Assembly (NCBI RefSeq): GCF_002338065.1
Contig: NZ_DDHJ01000015.1
Location: forward strand, 508,273-572,272
Reading direction: 5' to 3'
From: Pseudomonas sp. UBA1879
GTDB taxonomy: Bacteria > Pseudomonadota > Gammaproteobacteria > Pseudomonadales > Pseudomonadaceae
DNA length: 64,000 nucleotides
The position numbers were made by a program, and so were the translations under genes. The notes beneath the pieces were generated by a model, which was not told the DNA's origin, did no database searches, and worked only from the letters and a program-made list of their open reading frames with translations. Positions 43,431 through 51,741 of the stretch are shown here, one piece after another (position 1 is the first letter of the stretch; every line of letters starts with the position of its first letter).

Positions 43431-44462
43431 TTGGGCCTGGTAGCCATCGCCGAATATTTCTATGAAGGCCTCCCCGCGTGCCTAACCACCCTGCAGCGAG
43501 ATCTGGCCACAGCGTGGACTGCCGAGGATGGCGTCAAGTCCCCAAGGCTCGATCCTTCGGGCGGGTCGGCTGCCATCATTCAGGAACGCAACGAACGCGC
43601 GGCCAGACAATTGGCACGTGGCCAGGAGCAATTGGTGGTGTTGTTGCTGACGGCCATCGTGACGTACTTGACGCGCGGCCAGATGAAGGCTGGAGTGATG
43701 AACAGCATGGAGAGCATTGCGACGCGCAGTGCGAGGCTTCGGGCGGAGATGTCGAACAAGGAGTTTGCGAACTGGCTGGCGAAGAATGAGCAGAAGATTC
43801 TGGCGGAGCCGGAGTTGCAGGTTAAGGATGTGGCGCCGCTGAAGAAGGTTGAACCTGAGCAGGCTATTCCACCTGAACTCGCTCAGCCGCGAGTAAAGTC
43901 AATGGCTCCTCCCCTCATGTCATTGAAAGATGCCGTCGGTTCTCACACAGCAGAACAGTGGATCAGAAATGAAAGGCGGATTGCCAACGAAGCTGACCCA
44001 CTTAAATCAAGATTGCTAACTGACGATCAAATTGGGGCTCTGCATGGCTATACTTTGGACGAGGGATACCAATGGATAAATCCCGCGCTACGAGGTTTTA
44101 CACCGATGACTGAGCAAATGACCGCGTTTGTTGAGCATGCTACTCAAGGGCTTTCCAGACTGCCCCCTTATTTGGAAGCTGATACTTACCGAGGTACCAC
44201 TCTGCCCCAACATATTCTTGACAATATTCAAATGGGGCATCCTACGAGCGATGGTGCGTTCTTCAGCACGTCTGCGCAATCTGCAAAAGCATTTAGGGGC
44301 AATGTCAAATTTCGGGTCAGTGGTTCCTCCGGCCGCGACATCAGTTTTTTGTCCGGACACCCAGAGGCCGAGGTATTGTATCCGCCGGGAACTGTGTTCG
44401 ACGTTTTGAACAAAATCGAGTCTGGACCCACTACCCTTCTTCGCTATAAAGAGATCCCATGA
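43431..44462 (+). CDS. Displaced toxin tip: ADP-ribosyltransferase
   Basis: About 343 residues from a TTG. The first 120 are the membrane-proximal part of the main toxin (AIAEYFYEGLPACLTTLQRD, then LLLTAIVTYLTRGQMKAGV), followed by a linker. The tip has the full R-S-E set of arginine-type ADP-ribosyltransferases: Arg in TYRGTT (residue 254), STS in FFSTSAQS (279-281) and EAE in PEAEVLYPPGT (312-314). It would modify a target protein with NAD. It lacks the N-terminal third of the main protein, so it is probably a silent reserve tip, unless it is translated from an internal start. The next gene overlaps its stop (ATGA). Confidence 0.8.
   Translation: MGLVAIAEYFYEGLPACLTTLQRDLATAWTAEDGVKSPRLDPSGGSAAIIQERNERAARQLARGQEQLVVLLLTAIVTYLTRGQMKAGVMNSMESIATRSARLRAEMSNKEFANWLAKNEQKILAEPELQVKDVAPLKKVEPEQAIPPELAQPRVKSMAPPLMSLKDAVGSHTAEQWIRNERRIANEADPLKSRLLTDDQIGALHGYTLDEGYQWINPALRGFTPMTEQMTAFVEHATQGLSRLPPYLEADTYRGTTLPQHILDNIQMGHPTSDGAFFSTSAQSAKAFRGNVKFRVSGSSGRDISFLSGHPEAEVLYPPGTVFDVLNKIESGPTTLLRYKEIP
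43614..43715 (+). repeat. Direct repeat in toxin array, copy in the ART tip
   Basis: Same 102-base block as 41151-41252, ahead of the ADP-ribosyltransferase tip. Confidence 0.85.
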
Positions 44463-45574
44463 TCGACTTACGAAGCTCCAAAGAAGCCATCACCCAGTAT
44501 GTCGAACGATACGACTACTTGCTTCCTCCGCCGTCACCGCAATTACGTCAACGCATGGACTACATGTTGCAGCCTGGTGCACCAAGGTTAAGCAGACAGA
44601 AACCCGACTGGCTGGCATCTAGGACTTGCACGCTAAGTCATGATGACGCGTTAGACCGAGCACAAGGTTGCTTGCTCGGGTTGGCGATTGGTGATGCAGT
44701 AGGTACCACCATTGAGTTCCTGCCCCGAGATCATGGCCATGTTGAAGACATGGTGGGAGGAGGACCCTTCAAGCTGAATGCAGGTGAATGGACTGACGAC
44801 ACCAGCATGGCTCTGTGTCTGGCAGACACCTATGCCGCCAACAACAAATTCGATTATGCCGACTATGCACAGCGACTCGCCCGTTGGTACAAGACAGGGC
44901 TGAACAGCCACAATGGCAAGTGCTTCGATATCGGCAACGCAACTCGTATTGCGCTTGAAGGATGGTTGAGCCAAGGGTTGGATTGGTACGGCAATGACGA
45001 TCCATCGACCGCAGGGAATGGCTCGATAATCAGGCTCGCCCCTACTGCTATTTTTCGACGCCACTCACTGTCCGCGACTTGGCGCGAGAGCGCCGCTCAA
45101 AGCCGATGCACTCATCGGGCAGCGGAGGCGGTTAACAGTTGCGAACTCTTCGGAGCGATCCTGCATCTGGCCCTCAACGGTGCGGACAAAGCGGAGACGC
45201 TGGCGCATAAAGTACGGGCGCTTTACCCCCGTCCATTGATTATCAACGCTGGTGAATACAAACAAAAAATGCGTCAGCAGATTCGCTCCTCTGGTTACGT
45301 CATCGACACCCTTGAAGCCGCACTTTGGGCAGTGTGGAATACCGACAACTTTAAAGACGCCGTTCTGCTGGCTGCTAATTTGGGTGATGATTCCGATAGC
45401 GTAGCAGCAGTCACCGGCCAGTTAGCCGGAGCGTTATATGGCGTATCAGGAATGCCCGCCGACTGGGTCAAAAAAGTTGCATGGTCCAAGCACATCCAAG
45501 ACCTCGGACACACGCTCTTTGAGCGAGCACCTCCTCAGGATGAGATGGACGAAGTTATCTATGGCGCCAAGTGA
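44459..45574 (+). CDS. ADP-ribosylglycohydrolase immunity protein
   Basis: A 371-residue ADP-ribosylglycohydrolase (ARH/DraG fold). Metal-binding motifs are GLAIGDAVGTTIEF (about residues 73-86), GEWTDDTSMALCLAD with consecutive Asp (about 104-118), and NLGDDSDSVAAVTGQLAGAL near the C terminus. The N-terminal extension of about 55 residues may cover the toxin's active site, as reported for Tri1-type immunity proteins. It overlaps the ART tip gene by four bases. It can protect by removing ADP-ribose from the target, which would work against several ARTs. Confidence 0.85.
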   Translation: MIDLRSSKEAITQYVERYDYLLPPPSPQLRQRMDYMLQPGAPRLSRQKPDWLASRTCTLSHDDALDRAQGCLLGLAIGDAVGTTIEFLPRDHGHVEDMVGGGPFKLNAGEWTDDTSMALCLADTYAANNKFDYADYAQRLARWYKTGLNSHNGKCFDIGNATRIALEGWLSQGLDWYGNDDPSTAGNGSIIRLAPTAIFRRHSLSATWRESAAQSRCTHRAAEAVNSCELFGAILHLALNGADKAETLAHKVRALYPRPLIINAGEYKQKMRQQIRSSGYVIDTLEAALWAVWNTDNFKDAVLLAANLGDDSDSVAAVTGQLAGALYGVSGMPADWVKKVAWSKHIQDLGHTLFERAPPQDEMDEVIYGAK

Positions 45575-45635
45575 AGAATGAGCGTCTCAATCCTCAAAAT
45601 AGGAGTAGGTCTGGAGTCGTAGCTAGGTTTGTACA

Positions 45636-45826
45636 CCCCTCTCCTACTCGATCATGCAATTGGACCTCTCCCGCAAATGGGCCTCGATCAATATTGCGGA
45701 CATAATGAAGCCGGTGCAAATGCGCTCTGGATTCCAGAAGGAAAGTTGCCAAACGGTAACTTGGAGGGTGTGATTGACGCGGGCAATATTTCAATAGACA
45801 GTTTCAAAACCACACCTTTGTTTTAG
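45636..45826 (+). pseudogene. Hybrid scar of main toxin N-terminal part and a tip end
   Basis: Bases 45636-45696 match the N-terminal part of the main toxin (SYPIMQ-type segment at about 40720-40790, with DLSRKWASINI). They then jump into a tip end (GHNEAGANALWIPEGKLPNG, with ISIDSFKTTPLF) like that of 42354-43043. The middle of both is gone. It looks like a recombination by-product. The paralogous immunity gene at 45837 follows. Confidence 0.7.
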
Positions 45827-45836
45827 GAGGATTTAG

Positions 45837-46100
45837 ATGAACTTTAAAAGACTCTTTGTCAACCGCGAAGAAATGTTCTCATTAGGCATTGAGGAAACAT
45901 CAGGGAAATATTACGCCTCGTTCCCTGTCAGCAATGGGCTGGCTGATTACGAAGAGTATTACGAAATAGACAAAGTCAAATTTGAATTATTTCAGAAAGA
46001 TGTTGACGCAGCCGTCACCTTTGTCAACAAGTGCCGGCGACAAGAGATGGATGAGCTACTTATACAGAAGCCAGGGACCAATAGGGGCACCGCTATATAA
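45837..46100 (+). CDS. Immunity protein, paralogue of 43052-43315
   Basis: An 87-residue acidic protein with AGGAGGATTT upstream of the ATG. It shares FSLGIEETSGK, YYEIDK, DELLIQKPG and the terminal RGTAI with the paralogue. It is kept intact although its toxin (45636-45826) is reduced to a scar. Keeping such orphan immunities can protect against sister cells that still carry the toxin. Confidence 0.75.
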   Translation: MNFKRLFVNREEMFSLGIEETSGKYYASFPVSNGLADYEEYYEIDKVKFELFQKDVDAAVTFVNKCRRQEMDELLIQKPGTNRGTAI

Positions 46101-46225
46101 ACCGCTTTGCCCTGGAAGCAATAAGCCCAAGCACACCACTAGGCTATGTAGTAGACCCAAGTGTGGTAGCTATTGCTTACTGGAGAAGACCGACGCAGCC
46201 ATCTTGCGACGGTGGGAGCATTGCA

Positions 46226-46543
46226 CATGGGTGGTGCGATCAGGGGTGCTGTGGGCTCACTCGCTTTTGATGCGAGCGCGCTACCGGGTCCCATGATCGG
46301 CAGCGGTATTGGCTTGCAGGTCGGCAATCTGATCCTGATGGGATTGGGTCTGGCGGCCATCGCCGAATATTTCTATCAAGGCCCCCCGCCTGCCTAACCA
46401 CCCTGCAGGAAGGACTGGCCACAGCGTGGACTGCGGAGGATGGCGTCAAGCCTCCGGGGCTTGATCCTTCGGGCGGGTCGGCAGCCATCATTCAGGAACG
46501 CACCGAACGCGCAGCGAGACAATTCGCACGTGGCCAAGAGCAA
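46226..46543 (+). pseudogene. Copy of the main toxin membrane part, frameshifted
   Basis: The DNA matches the Gly-rich membrane segment of the main toxin (GGAIRGAVGSLAFDASAL, then GLQVGNLILMGLGLAAIAEYF). A missing base in CCCCCC (about 46382-46387; TCCCC in the main copy) shifts the frame. The tip at 46544-47341 therefore cannot be made as one protein with it. Confidence 0.7.
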
Positions 46544-46627
46544 TTGGTGTTGTTGTTGCTGACGGCCATCGTGACGTACCTGACGCGCGGCCAGATGAAG
46601 GCTGGCGTGATGAACAGCATGGAGAGC
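46526..46627 (+). repeat. Direct repeat in toxin array, copy in the Ntox46 tip
   Basis: Same 102-base block as 41151-41252, ahead of the Tse6-like tip. Confidence 0.85.
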
Positions 46628-47341
46628 ATTGCGACGCGCAGTGCGAGGCTTCGGGCGCAGATATCGAACAAGGAATTTGCGAACTGGCTGGCGAAGAATC
46701 AAAGCAAGATTCTGGCGGAGCCTGAGTTGCAGGTGAAAGATGTCGCACCGCTGAAGAAGGTTGAGCGTGAGCTCGTGCATGATCTCCTGCCAAGCAAGCC
46801 GGCAGTCAATCCCATTGAGGAAGTCGTTGAGCCCGGTGTGTCACGTCGCGATTATCTGAACGAGAAGTTTGGACGGACAGGCGATCTGATACAGGACATA
46901 AACATCCGCGGAAATAAAGAAACCGCGGTGAATTTCTTCGAGTCACAAGGCTACGCGGCCAAAGACTACGAGGGTTACATGAACGGATTGGACTTCACCA
47001 AACCCGTTAGCGTCGAGACCATCAATCGTGGCAAAACGCTCTGGCAGTATCAGGTGCCCGGAGGCCGTCAGGGCATGAGGTATTCTCCGACTCCGGATAT
47101 CATTCCTTCGCAACTGGGTATCAACCCTCTCGGGCAGATTTACAAAACTGACATCGTTGTACCCGAAATCGTGAATGTTTATCAGAGCACAGAGAAAGTT
47201 ACGCTGCTGCGAAGTACATTAGCGCCAGTGGTTGATACCTGGTCCGTTCCGTCGCAGCCGTTTGATGCGATAGAGGGCGCTCGGCAGGTAACGACCGGAC
47301 AGAAAGAACTCTTCAAATTGATCAGCCCAGGGACACCATGA
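46544..47341 (+). CDS. Displaced toxin tip: Ntox46 (Tse6-like)
   Basis: 265 residues from the first ATG in this frame. The start is core sequence shared with the main toxin (LLLLTAIVTYLTRGQMKAGV), then a linker, then the tip. The tip contains LWQYQVPGGRQG and LLRSTLAPVVDTWS, which matches the [KR]STxxPxxDxx[ST] motif of polymorphic toxin type 46. The same toxin class is found in the NAD(P) glycohydrolase Tse6 of P. aeruginosa. The stop overlaps the Tsi6-like gene (ATGA), which supports the identification. As the frame is broken just upstream, it is probably a reserve tip. Confidence 0.75.
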   Translation: MVLLLLTAIVTYLTRGQMKAGVMNSMESIATRSARLRAQISNKEFANWLAKNQSKILAEPELQVKDVAPLKKVERELVHDLLPSKPAVNPIEEVVEPGVSRRDYLNEKFGRTGDLIQDINIRGNKETAVNFFESQGYAAKDYEGYMNGLDFTKPVSVETINRGKTLWQYQVPGGRQGMRYSPTPDIIPSQLGINPLGQIYKTDIVVPEIVNVYQSTEKVTLLRSTLAPVVDTWSVPSQPFDAIEGARQVTTGQKELFKLISPGTP

Positions 47342-47634
47342 ATCCAACCACACCACTCGGCTATGTCGAAAAAGCGATTGCCATAACCATTGACCGTCGC
47401 AACGGGTGCCCGCAGTTTCCTGTCTATGACATGCTCCTGCGACAGCTGGAGTACGTGAAGGCAGTATTCGAAGGCGTTGAGAAAGATAAATCCAAACTCC
47501 ACCAACTCAGCATCGGAGCCATTGCATCCAAGGAGTTTGAAGAGGAAGACCCCGATCTCGCACGGGCGCTCAAGGATGCTTACTACGTCGCAATACAGTC
47601 TGGTCGTGGGCTGAAGATCAAATTGCCGGACTGA
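47338..47634 (+). CDS. Tsi6-like immunity protein
   Basis: A 98-residue helical protein (YVEKAIAITIDRRN, LLRQLEYVKAVFEGV, KLHQLSIGAIASKEFEEEDP, then LARALKDAYYVAIQSGRGL) with the pattern of Tsi6, the immunity protein of the NADase Tse6. The ATG overlaps the stop of the Ntox46 tip. It is the last gene of the second toxin array. Confidence 0.8.
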   Translation: MNPTTPLGYVEKAIAITIDRRNGCPQFPVYDMLLRQLEYVKAVFEGVEKDKSKLHQLSIGAIASKEFEEEDPDLARALKDAYYVAIQSGRGLKIKLPD

Positions 47635-47744
47635 GCCTTTGGCAATGCGAAAGCATGAGTCGTGAGCGCACTCGTTTGCGCCACAGAGCCTTAGAACGCA
47701 CGCGTGGATCGACGCGTGTGCAACTGACGACAAGGAGCGTTGAT

Positions 47745-48152
47745 ATGAGCCTGCTCCGACCGGGCCTTTGGGCGCTTGCCCTTGCCGCAGCCATTTTCTG
47801 CACCACACCCCTGTACGCTCAAGACAGTGAGCAAGTGCTGAAGAGCGTGATCGCCGAGCAACAGAAACAACTCCCCATCCTGCTCGACCCGATAACCCGG
47901 ATCGACAACATCAGCTACGTCAATCACAACGTGGTCTATAACATCACGCTTTATGGCTTTGAGAATCGACCAGGCGAGCGGGTGTACTACGAGAGCTACC
48001 TGACTCAGCAGATCAAGGAAGCGCTGTGCAGCCAGACGGCCTATCTACTCTTGCTTGAGCTTGGGAATACGATCACCTACAGCTACTCCAGCACCCAAGC
48101 CGAGCCGATTACCGAAATAACCTTCGGGCCGGAGACTTGCCCAAAAATGTAG
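47745..48152 (+). CDS. Small secreted protein of unknown function
   Basis: A 135-residue precursor. The start at ATG 47745 (AAGGAGCG upstream) gives a signal peptide LWALALAAAIFCTTPLYA cut before QDSEQ. The mature part is about 110 residues with two Cys that could pair (ALCSQT and PETCPKM), and beta-rich sections (NHNVVYNITLYGFEN). I do not recognise the family. It follows the Tsi6-like gene by about 110 bases on the same strand and may be unrelated to it. It faces the peptidase operon. Confidence 0.6.
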   Translation: MSLLRPGLWALALAAAIFCTTPLYAQDSEQVLKSVIAEQQKQLPILLDPITRIDNISYVNHNVVYNITLYGFENRPGERVYYESYLTQQIKEALCSQTAYLLLLELGNTITYSYSSTQAEPITEITFGPETCPKM

Positions 48153-48322
48153 TCGGTGATTCCCCTTCAGGGATTGTGTAGGTGTTGATGGCAATACCAT
48201 CGGGATAGAGCCTGGGCAAACATCAAAGCAATTCGTCCATATCTGCAGGCTGTGGAAGAGATTCACTGGGCAACCGGATGTACTGCGGACCGCGCATTAA
48301 CAAGATATCGCTGGATTGCAAC

Positions 48323-48892
48323 TCAGGGGGTGAAGACGCGAACGTAGAAGTCAAAAGACTCAACTTGGCTACTGGTCAATGTGTTGTGTTTGTAGGCATG
48401 AACATCCCTGCTGTAACGGATGAACGCTTCGGACCCGGCGCCATCAGCAAAAAGCGAAACCAATGCCGCACACTGCATGAGCCAGTAGATGTCCAGAGAA
48501 CCGTCGGTCCCTTTGGCATAGCTCAGGTCAAGTGCTTTTGAATGTAAGGCCCGCGCCAGTTCCCGCCCCTGCGCAGAGTAAGACTTACTCAGCGATTGAG
48601 GATGCTGTGCCTGGGCGTGGTCGATGAACGCTAGGTAGCGGCTGCGCAACGCCTCGTTGTCCCGCCCAAGCGGAGGACATCCGGGCGGAGGTACGTACAG
48701 AGGCTGCGGCGCCGGATGGACCGGTAGCCCGCTCTGATTCTCTTCGATTCTCGAGAGCGTTTGCGGCGCCGGTTCCTGCGCTGAGATTGCCGCTGATCGC
48801 ACTATCGATGTATCCGGTCGGCCATGGCGGCCCAGGTACGTTTTCAATCGGCGCAGGCATTGCGCCAGCAAACCTTGAGGATGGGCACTCAA
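48323..48892 (-). CDS. Protein coupled to the M48 peptidase gene, unknown
   Basis: About 189 residues from a TTG (48892) that overlaps the peptidase stop as TTGA; GAGGAGG lies ten bases upstream of it. The N-terminal 70 residues are Pro/Ser-rich and probably disordered (PAPQPLYVPPPGCPP). The C-terminal half is helical (LRSRYLAFIDHAQAQHPQSL, then GREL ARAL and DIYWLMQCAALVSL). There is no signal peptide. I do not recognise it; the coupling suggests it works with the peptidase. Confidence 0.6.
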   Translation of the reverse strand: MSAHPQGLLAQCLRRLKTYLGRHGRPDTSIVRSAAISAQEPAPQTLSRIEENQSGLPVHPAPQPLYVPPPGCPPLGRDNEALRSRYLAFIDHAQAQHPQSLSKSYSAQGRELARALHSKALDLSYAKGTDGSLDIYWLMQCAALVSLFADGAGSEAFIRYSRDVHAYKHNTLTSSQVESFDFYVRVFTP

Positions 48893-51060
48893 TTGACAGA
48901 AGCCTCCTCTAGACGCTGCGCAAGCAGACGCCGGGGAGTAGCGGCGCTCAAGTAAGTGCCTATCAGTTCTGCCAGTTCTTCGATTTTGAGCGTTTTGTTG
49001 TCTCGGCAAAACTGCACGAGTTGCAACTGGACCCAGCGGCTTTTCTTGTTCAGCCTGGCGTCAGGCGCGAAGAATGAACGAGAGGTCAATTCAGGCAGGG
49101 GTGCGTCGTCTTCGAGCAACAGATTCAGCAGGATGCCTTTGCCGATCTGCAGGCCGAAATCGTTGATATGCGCGATTGGCAACGGCGCTTTGAGGTTAGC
49201 GAACACGAAATGGTCGGGCGTTAATAGCAAGGCAGTGGTATCCGCCCGCAGTAGCAGACGCAGCGTATGAGGCAAACCGAAGACCGCCAGCGACATCAGT
49301 ACCCCGCCGAGGATGTAGGCCATGGCTGTCTGGACTTTGAACACGTCCGGATACAGCCACGTAAACAGCAGCAAAGCCGCCCCCGCCAAGAAGACCAGGC
49401 TTACGATGATCAGTGTAGTGACCCCTCGCAGGCGACCACCTTCGTGTAATCGCACCTCCCCGGTGACGTGACTGGCGTAGGTACGCAGTTGCTCGACTGC
49501 CTCTGCATCAAGCGACACGTAATGAGCAAGAAAGCTTTCGGTGATCCGGCCGTGGAGCTGTTCTGGAGCGGCGAAATAACGGTCCATCGCGGCACAGGCC
49601 TGAACCGCGTCGACCGGATGCGTACCGCAGCGAAACGCCTCGTCGACCGTGACCTGCAATGTGGCGATTCGCTCCCCATTGGAAGGATGAGTGTCGGACG
49701 GGTGAGGTAATTGAGTGGCCAGTTCTTCTTCGGGCAAGGTCAATACCTGATCGCCAAGCGCGTGCAGCAAAAGGCTCGGCAGGTGGGTTGGCATTACATA
49801 GTCAGGCTTGGGGTTGGTGGCCTCGCCGACGTGCTTGCTCAAAAGCCCCTGCACGATGGGCTCAAGGGCAGAGATGCGCAACAGGGCTGAAGCGATCGCA
49901 ACATTGCTGGCCACCTGTGCTCCCGCCGCATCAGCCGCCAGTTCCCGCACACGGCTCCAGTGGTTCACGGCGTGGTCGAAGCTTTCCATGAAATGCACGC
50001 CCAACATGAACGCCGGACGCAGCATCGTGCGTTGGAGCAGATCGCTGCTGAGCATGGTCTGGTAGACGGCCTGAAGACTGCGGCTGATGCCGTCGTAGAT
50101 CGGCACGAACCGTTGGCTGTATTCGGTATCGGCGCCGGCGAAGTGGGCCAGTTCGTGGCCGATCACTGCGCGCGTCTGCGCTTGATCAAGCAGGCCCAGG
50201 TACACGATTGGTACATGCAGGGTTCGCCCTGTGAGGTGCGCATCGCCGGGCAGCAGATTGACGTCGCTGGAGGTGACGTAAAAGCCTTCGGTCATGCCCA
50301 GCACGATGTGGTCGGGCTGCAAGGCCTCGAGTTGCCGGGCCAGATCGCGCACCAAGTCCCATAGCAAGGGCGCCTGCTCCGGGGTCACGGACTGACCAAG
50401 AACGACCATGGGGGTGGGCTCGAACATGTGCAGCATGACCTTCAACTGCTTGCCCATGGTCCAGATCGAATAAAGGCACACGAGACCGATCAGGAAGGCT
50501 GCCACCATCAGCTTGATCTCGCCGGTGGACATGCGCCCGGCGTGCCACAGTCCCAACCCTTCGAACGTCAGGATGGCAGCGACGGCTGCCGCCATCGCGA
50601 CGATGTGCCCGACCAGAACGAACGGCAGGATGCGACTGACCCGGGTGAAGGTGTGAAGCAATCGCTCACGGGATTGAAGTGCACGAGAACCGGCCCAGCC
50701 CAAGGCCAGCAGACCGAGCAGGCCGACCAGCGCGGCCATGCACCCCAGCATGACGACACCCCACGCGAGGCCGGTCATCACCCGCGTCATACCAAGCAGT
50801 TGGCGGTTGTCGTCTTCTGTCTCGGCGATCTGGATCAGTGCCCGTTGCACGTCAACACGGCGGTGGTCGATTTCGATCCACGCACGCTTGTCTTTGCTCG
50901 CCAACTCCTGAAGGCGCGGACGAATATTGGCGAGTTCTGCCTGGTATTGACCCAGTTGGCGGTAACTCTCGGTACTGCGTTGCAACTCCCACGTGCCAAA
51001 CAATCCGAGCAACACAGGCAACAGAATCAATACAGCGACAAGCTTCAGCGTTTGCATCAT
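48889..51060 (-). CDS. Membrane M48-family zinc metallopeptidase
   Basis: A 723-residue protein with membrane segments near residues 5-22, 98-122, 145-165 and 183-200, and two more after residue 550. The zinc site is HELAH (302-306) in AVIGHELAHFAG, with the third ligand Glu in RVRELAADAAG and a later THPSNGERI, as in M48 (HtpX-type) proteases. The C-terminal part past the last membrane helices is cytoplasmic by prediction and of unknown role. Two Met codons start the frame. The following TTG-start gene overlaps its stop. Whether it relates to the T6SS is unclear; it divides the toxin array from the structural operon. Confidence 0.85.
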   Translation of the reverse strand: MMQTLKLVAVLILLPVLLGLFGTWELQRSTESYRQLGQYQAELANIRPRLQELASKDKRAWIEIDHRRVDVQRALIQIAETEDDNRQLLGMTRVMTGLAWGVVMLGCMAALVGLLGLLALGWAGSRALQSRERLLHTFTRVSRILPFVLVGHIVAMAAAVAAILTFEGLGLWHAGRMSTGEIKLMVAAFLIGLVCLYSIWTMGKQLKVMLHMFEPTPMVVLGQSVTPEQAPLLWDLVRDLARQLEALQPDHIVLGMTEGFYVTSSDVNLLPGDAHLTGRTLHVPIVYLGLLDQAQTRAVIGHELAHFAGADTEYSQRFVPIYDGISRSLQAVYQTMLSSDLLQRTMLRPAFMLGVHFMESFDHAVNHWSRVRELAADAAGAQVASNVAIASALLRISALEPIVQGLLSKHVGEATNPKPDYVMPTHLPSLLLHALGDQVLTLPEEELATQLPHPSDTHPSNGERIATLQVTVDEAFRCGTHPVDAVQACAAMDRYFAAPEQLHGRITESFLAHYVSLDAEAVEQLRTYASHVTGEVRLHEGGRLRGVTTLIIVSLVFLAGAALLLFTWLYPDVFKVQTAMAYILGGVLMSLAVFGLPHTLRLLLRADTTALLLTPDHFVFANLKAPLPIAHINDFGLQIGKGILLNLLLEDDAPLPELTSRSFFAPDARLNKKSRWVQLQLVQFCRDNKTLKIEELAELIGTYLSAATPRRLLAQRLEEASVN

Positions 51061-51741
51061 GCGGCACTCAACGATCGGTGCATCGCCGTTGATCAGACAC
51101 GGCGAGCAAACATCCCTTTAACAAAAGCCCGTGGCTTCTGCGCTCCTGGAAACAGACGGCAGATGCACTGACCTGTCGCCCTATTTCAGACGGCGTTATA
51201 CCTCGAATACAGGGTTTTCTGAAACTCGGAAGGGCTCGAATGTGGGGCGTTTCACAAGACAGAATCCGGGCGGTTGCCATCATTGTGTTGGGCATTCGCA
51301 GTCAAGTTTCCCGTTTGATTCGCGCCGCGTCGTAAGACTTGGAGTGAACAGGTTCACCTTTTTCAGCTTTAATTCGAAGCCCAATCGGGATCCAAAAAAA
51401 TCGCTGGAAGCCCCACAGATCAAGGCGTGAGAGGGAGTTCGTCTCATGGAAATCCCCTCATTAGTGGCAGTCGGACATCATTGCGATGTGTATCAAAAAC
51501 GATAAAAACTCGCCGTCTGTAGGAACTTTCCTGCGCCAAATGGTGCCTGAGCTGACGCTGCTGGCTAGACAATATTGATCTGCTAGCACCCCATTTTCAC
51601 TATTGTGCGGACCGGTTTCGTGATGCTGTCTGTCACGGACCGAACGTCTCGAACAGGTGTGCCGGTCGAGAGAACATAGCCCTTCCGTAACCTCGCCACA
51701 GCGCGGGCTGTTGGAGAGAAGGGTTCAAGGACGATGTATCG
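51061..51741. other. 681-base region between peptidase and T6SS operon
   Basis: No gene, clear terminator or sigma54-type (TGGC-N8-TTGC) promoter was seen. It must hold the promoters of both divergent operons. Confidence 0.4.
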
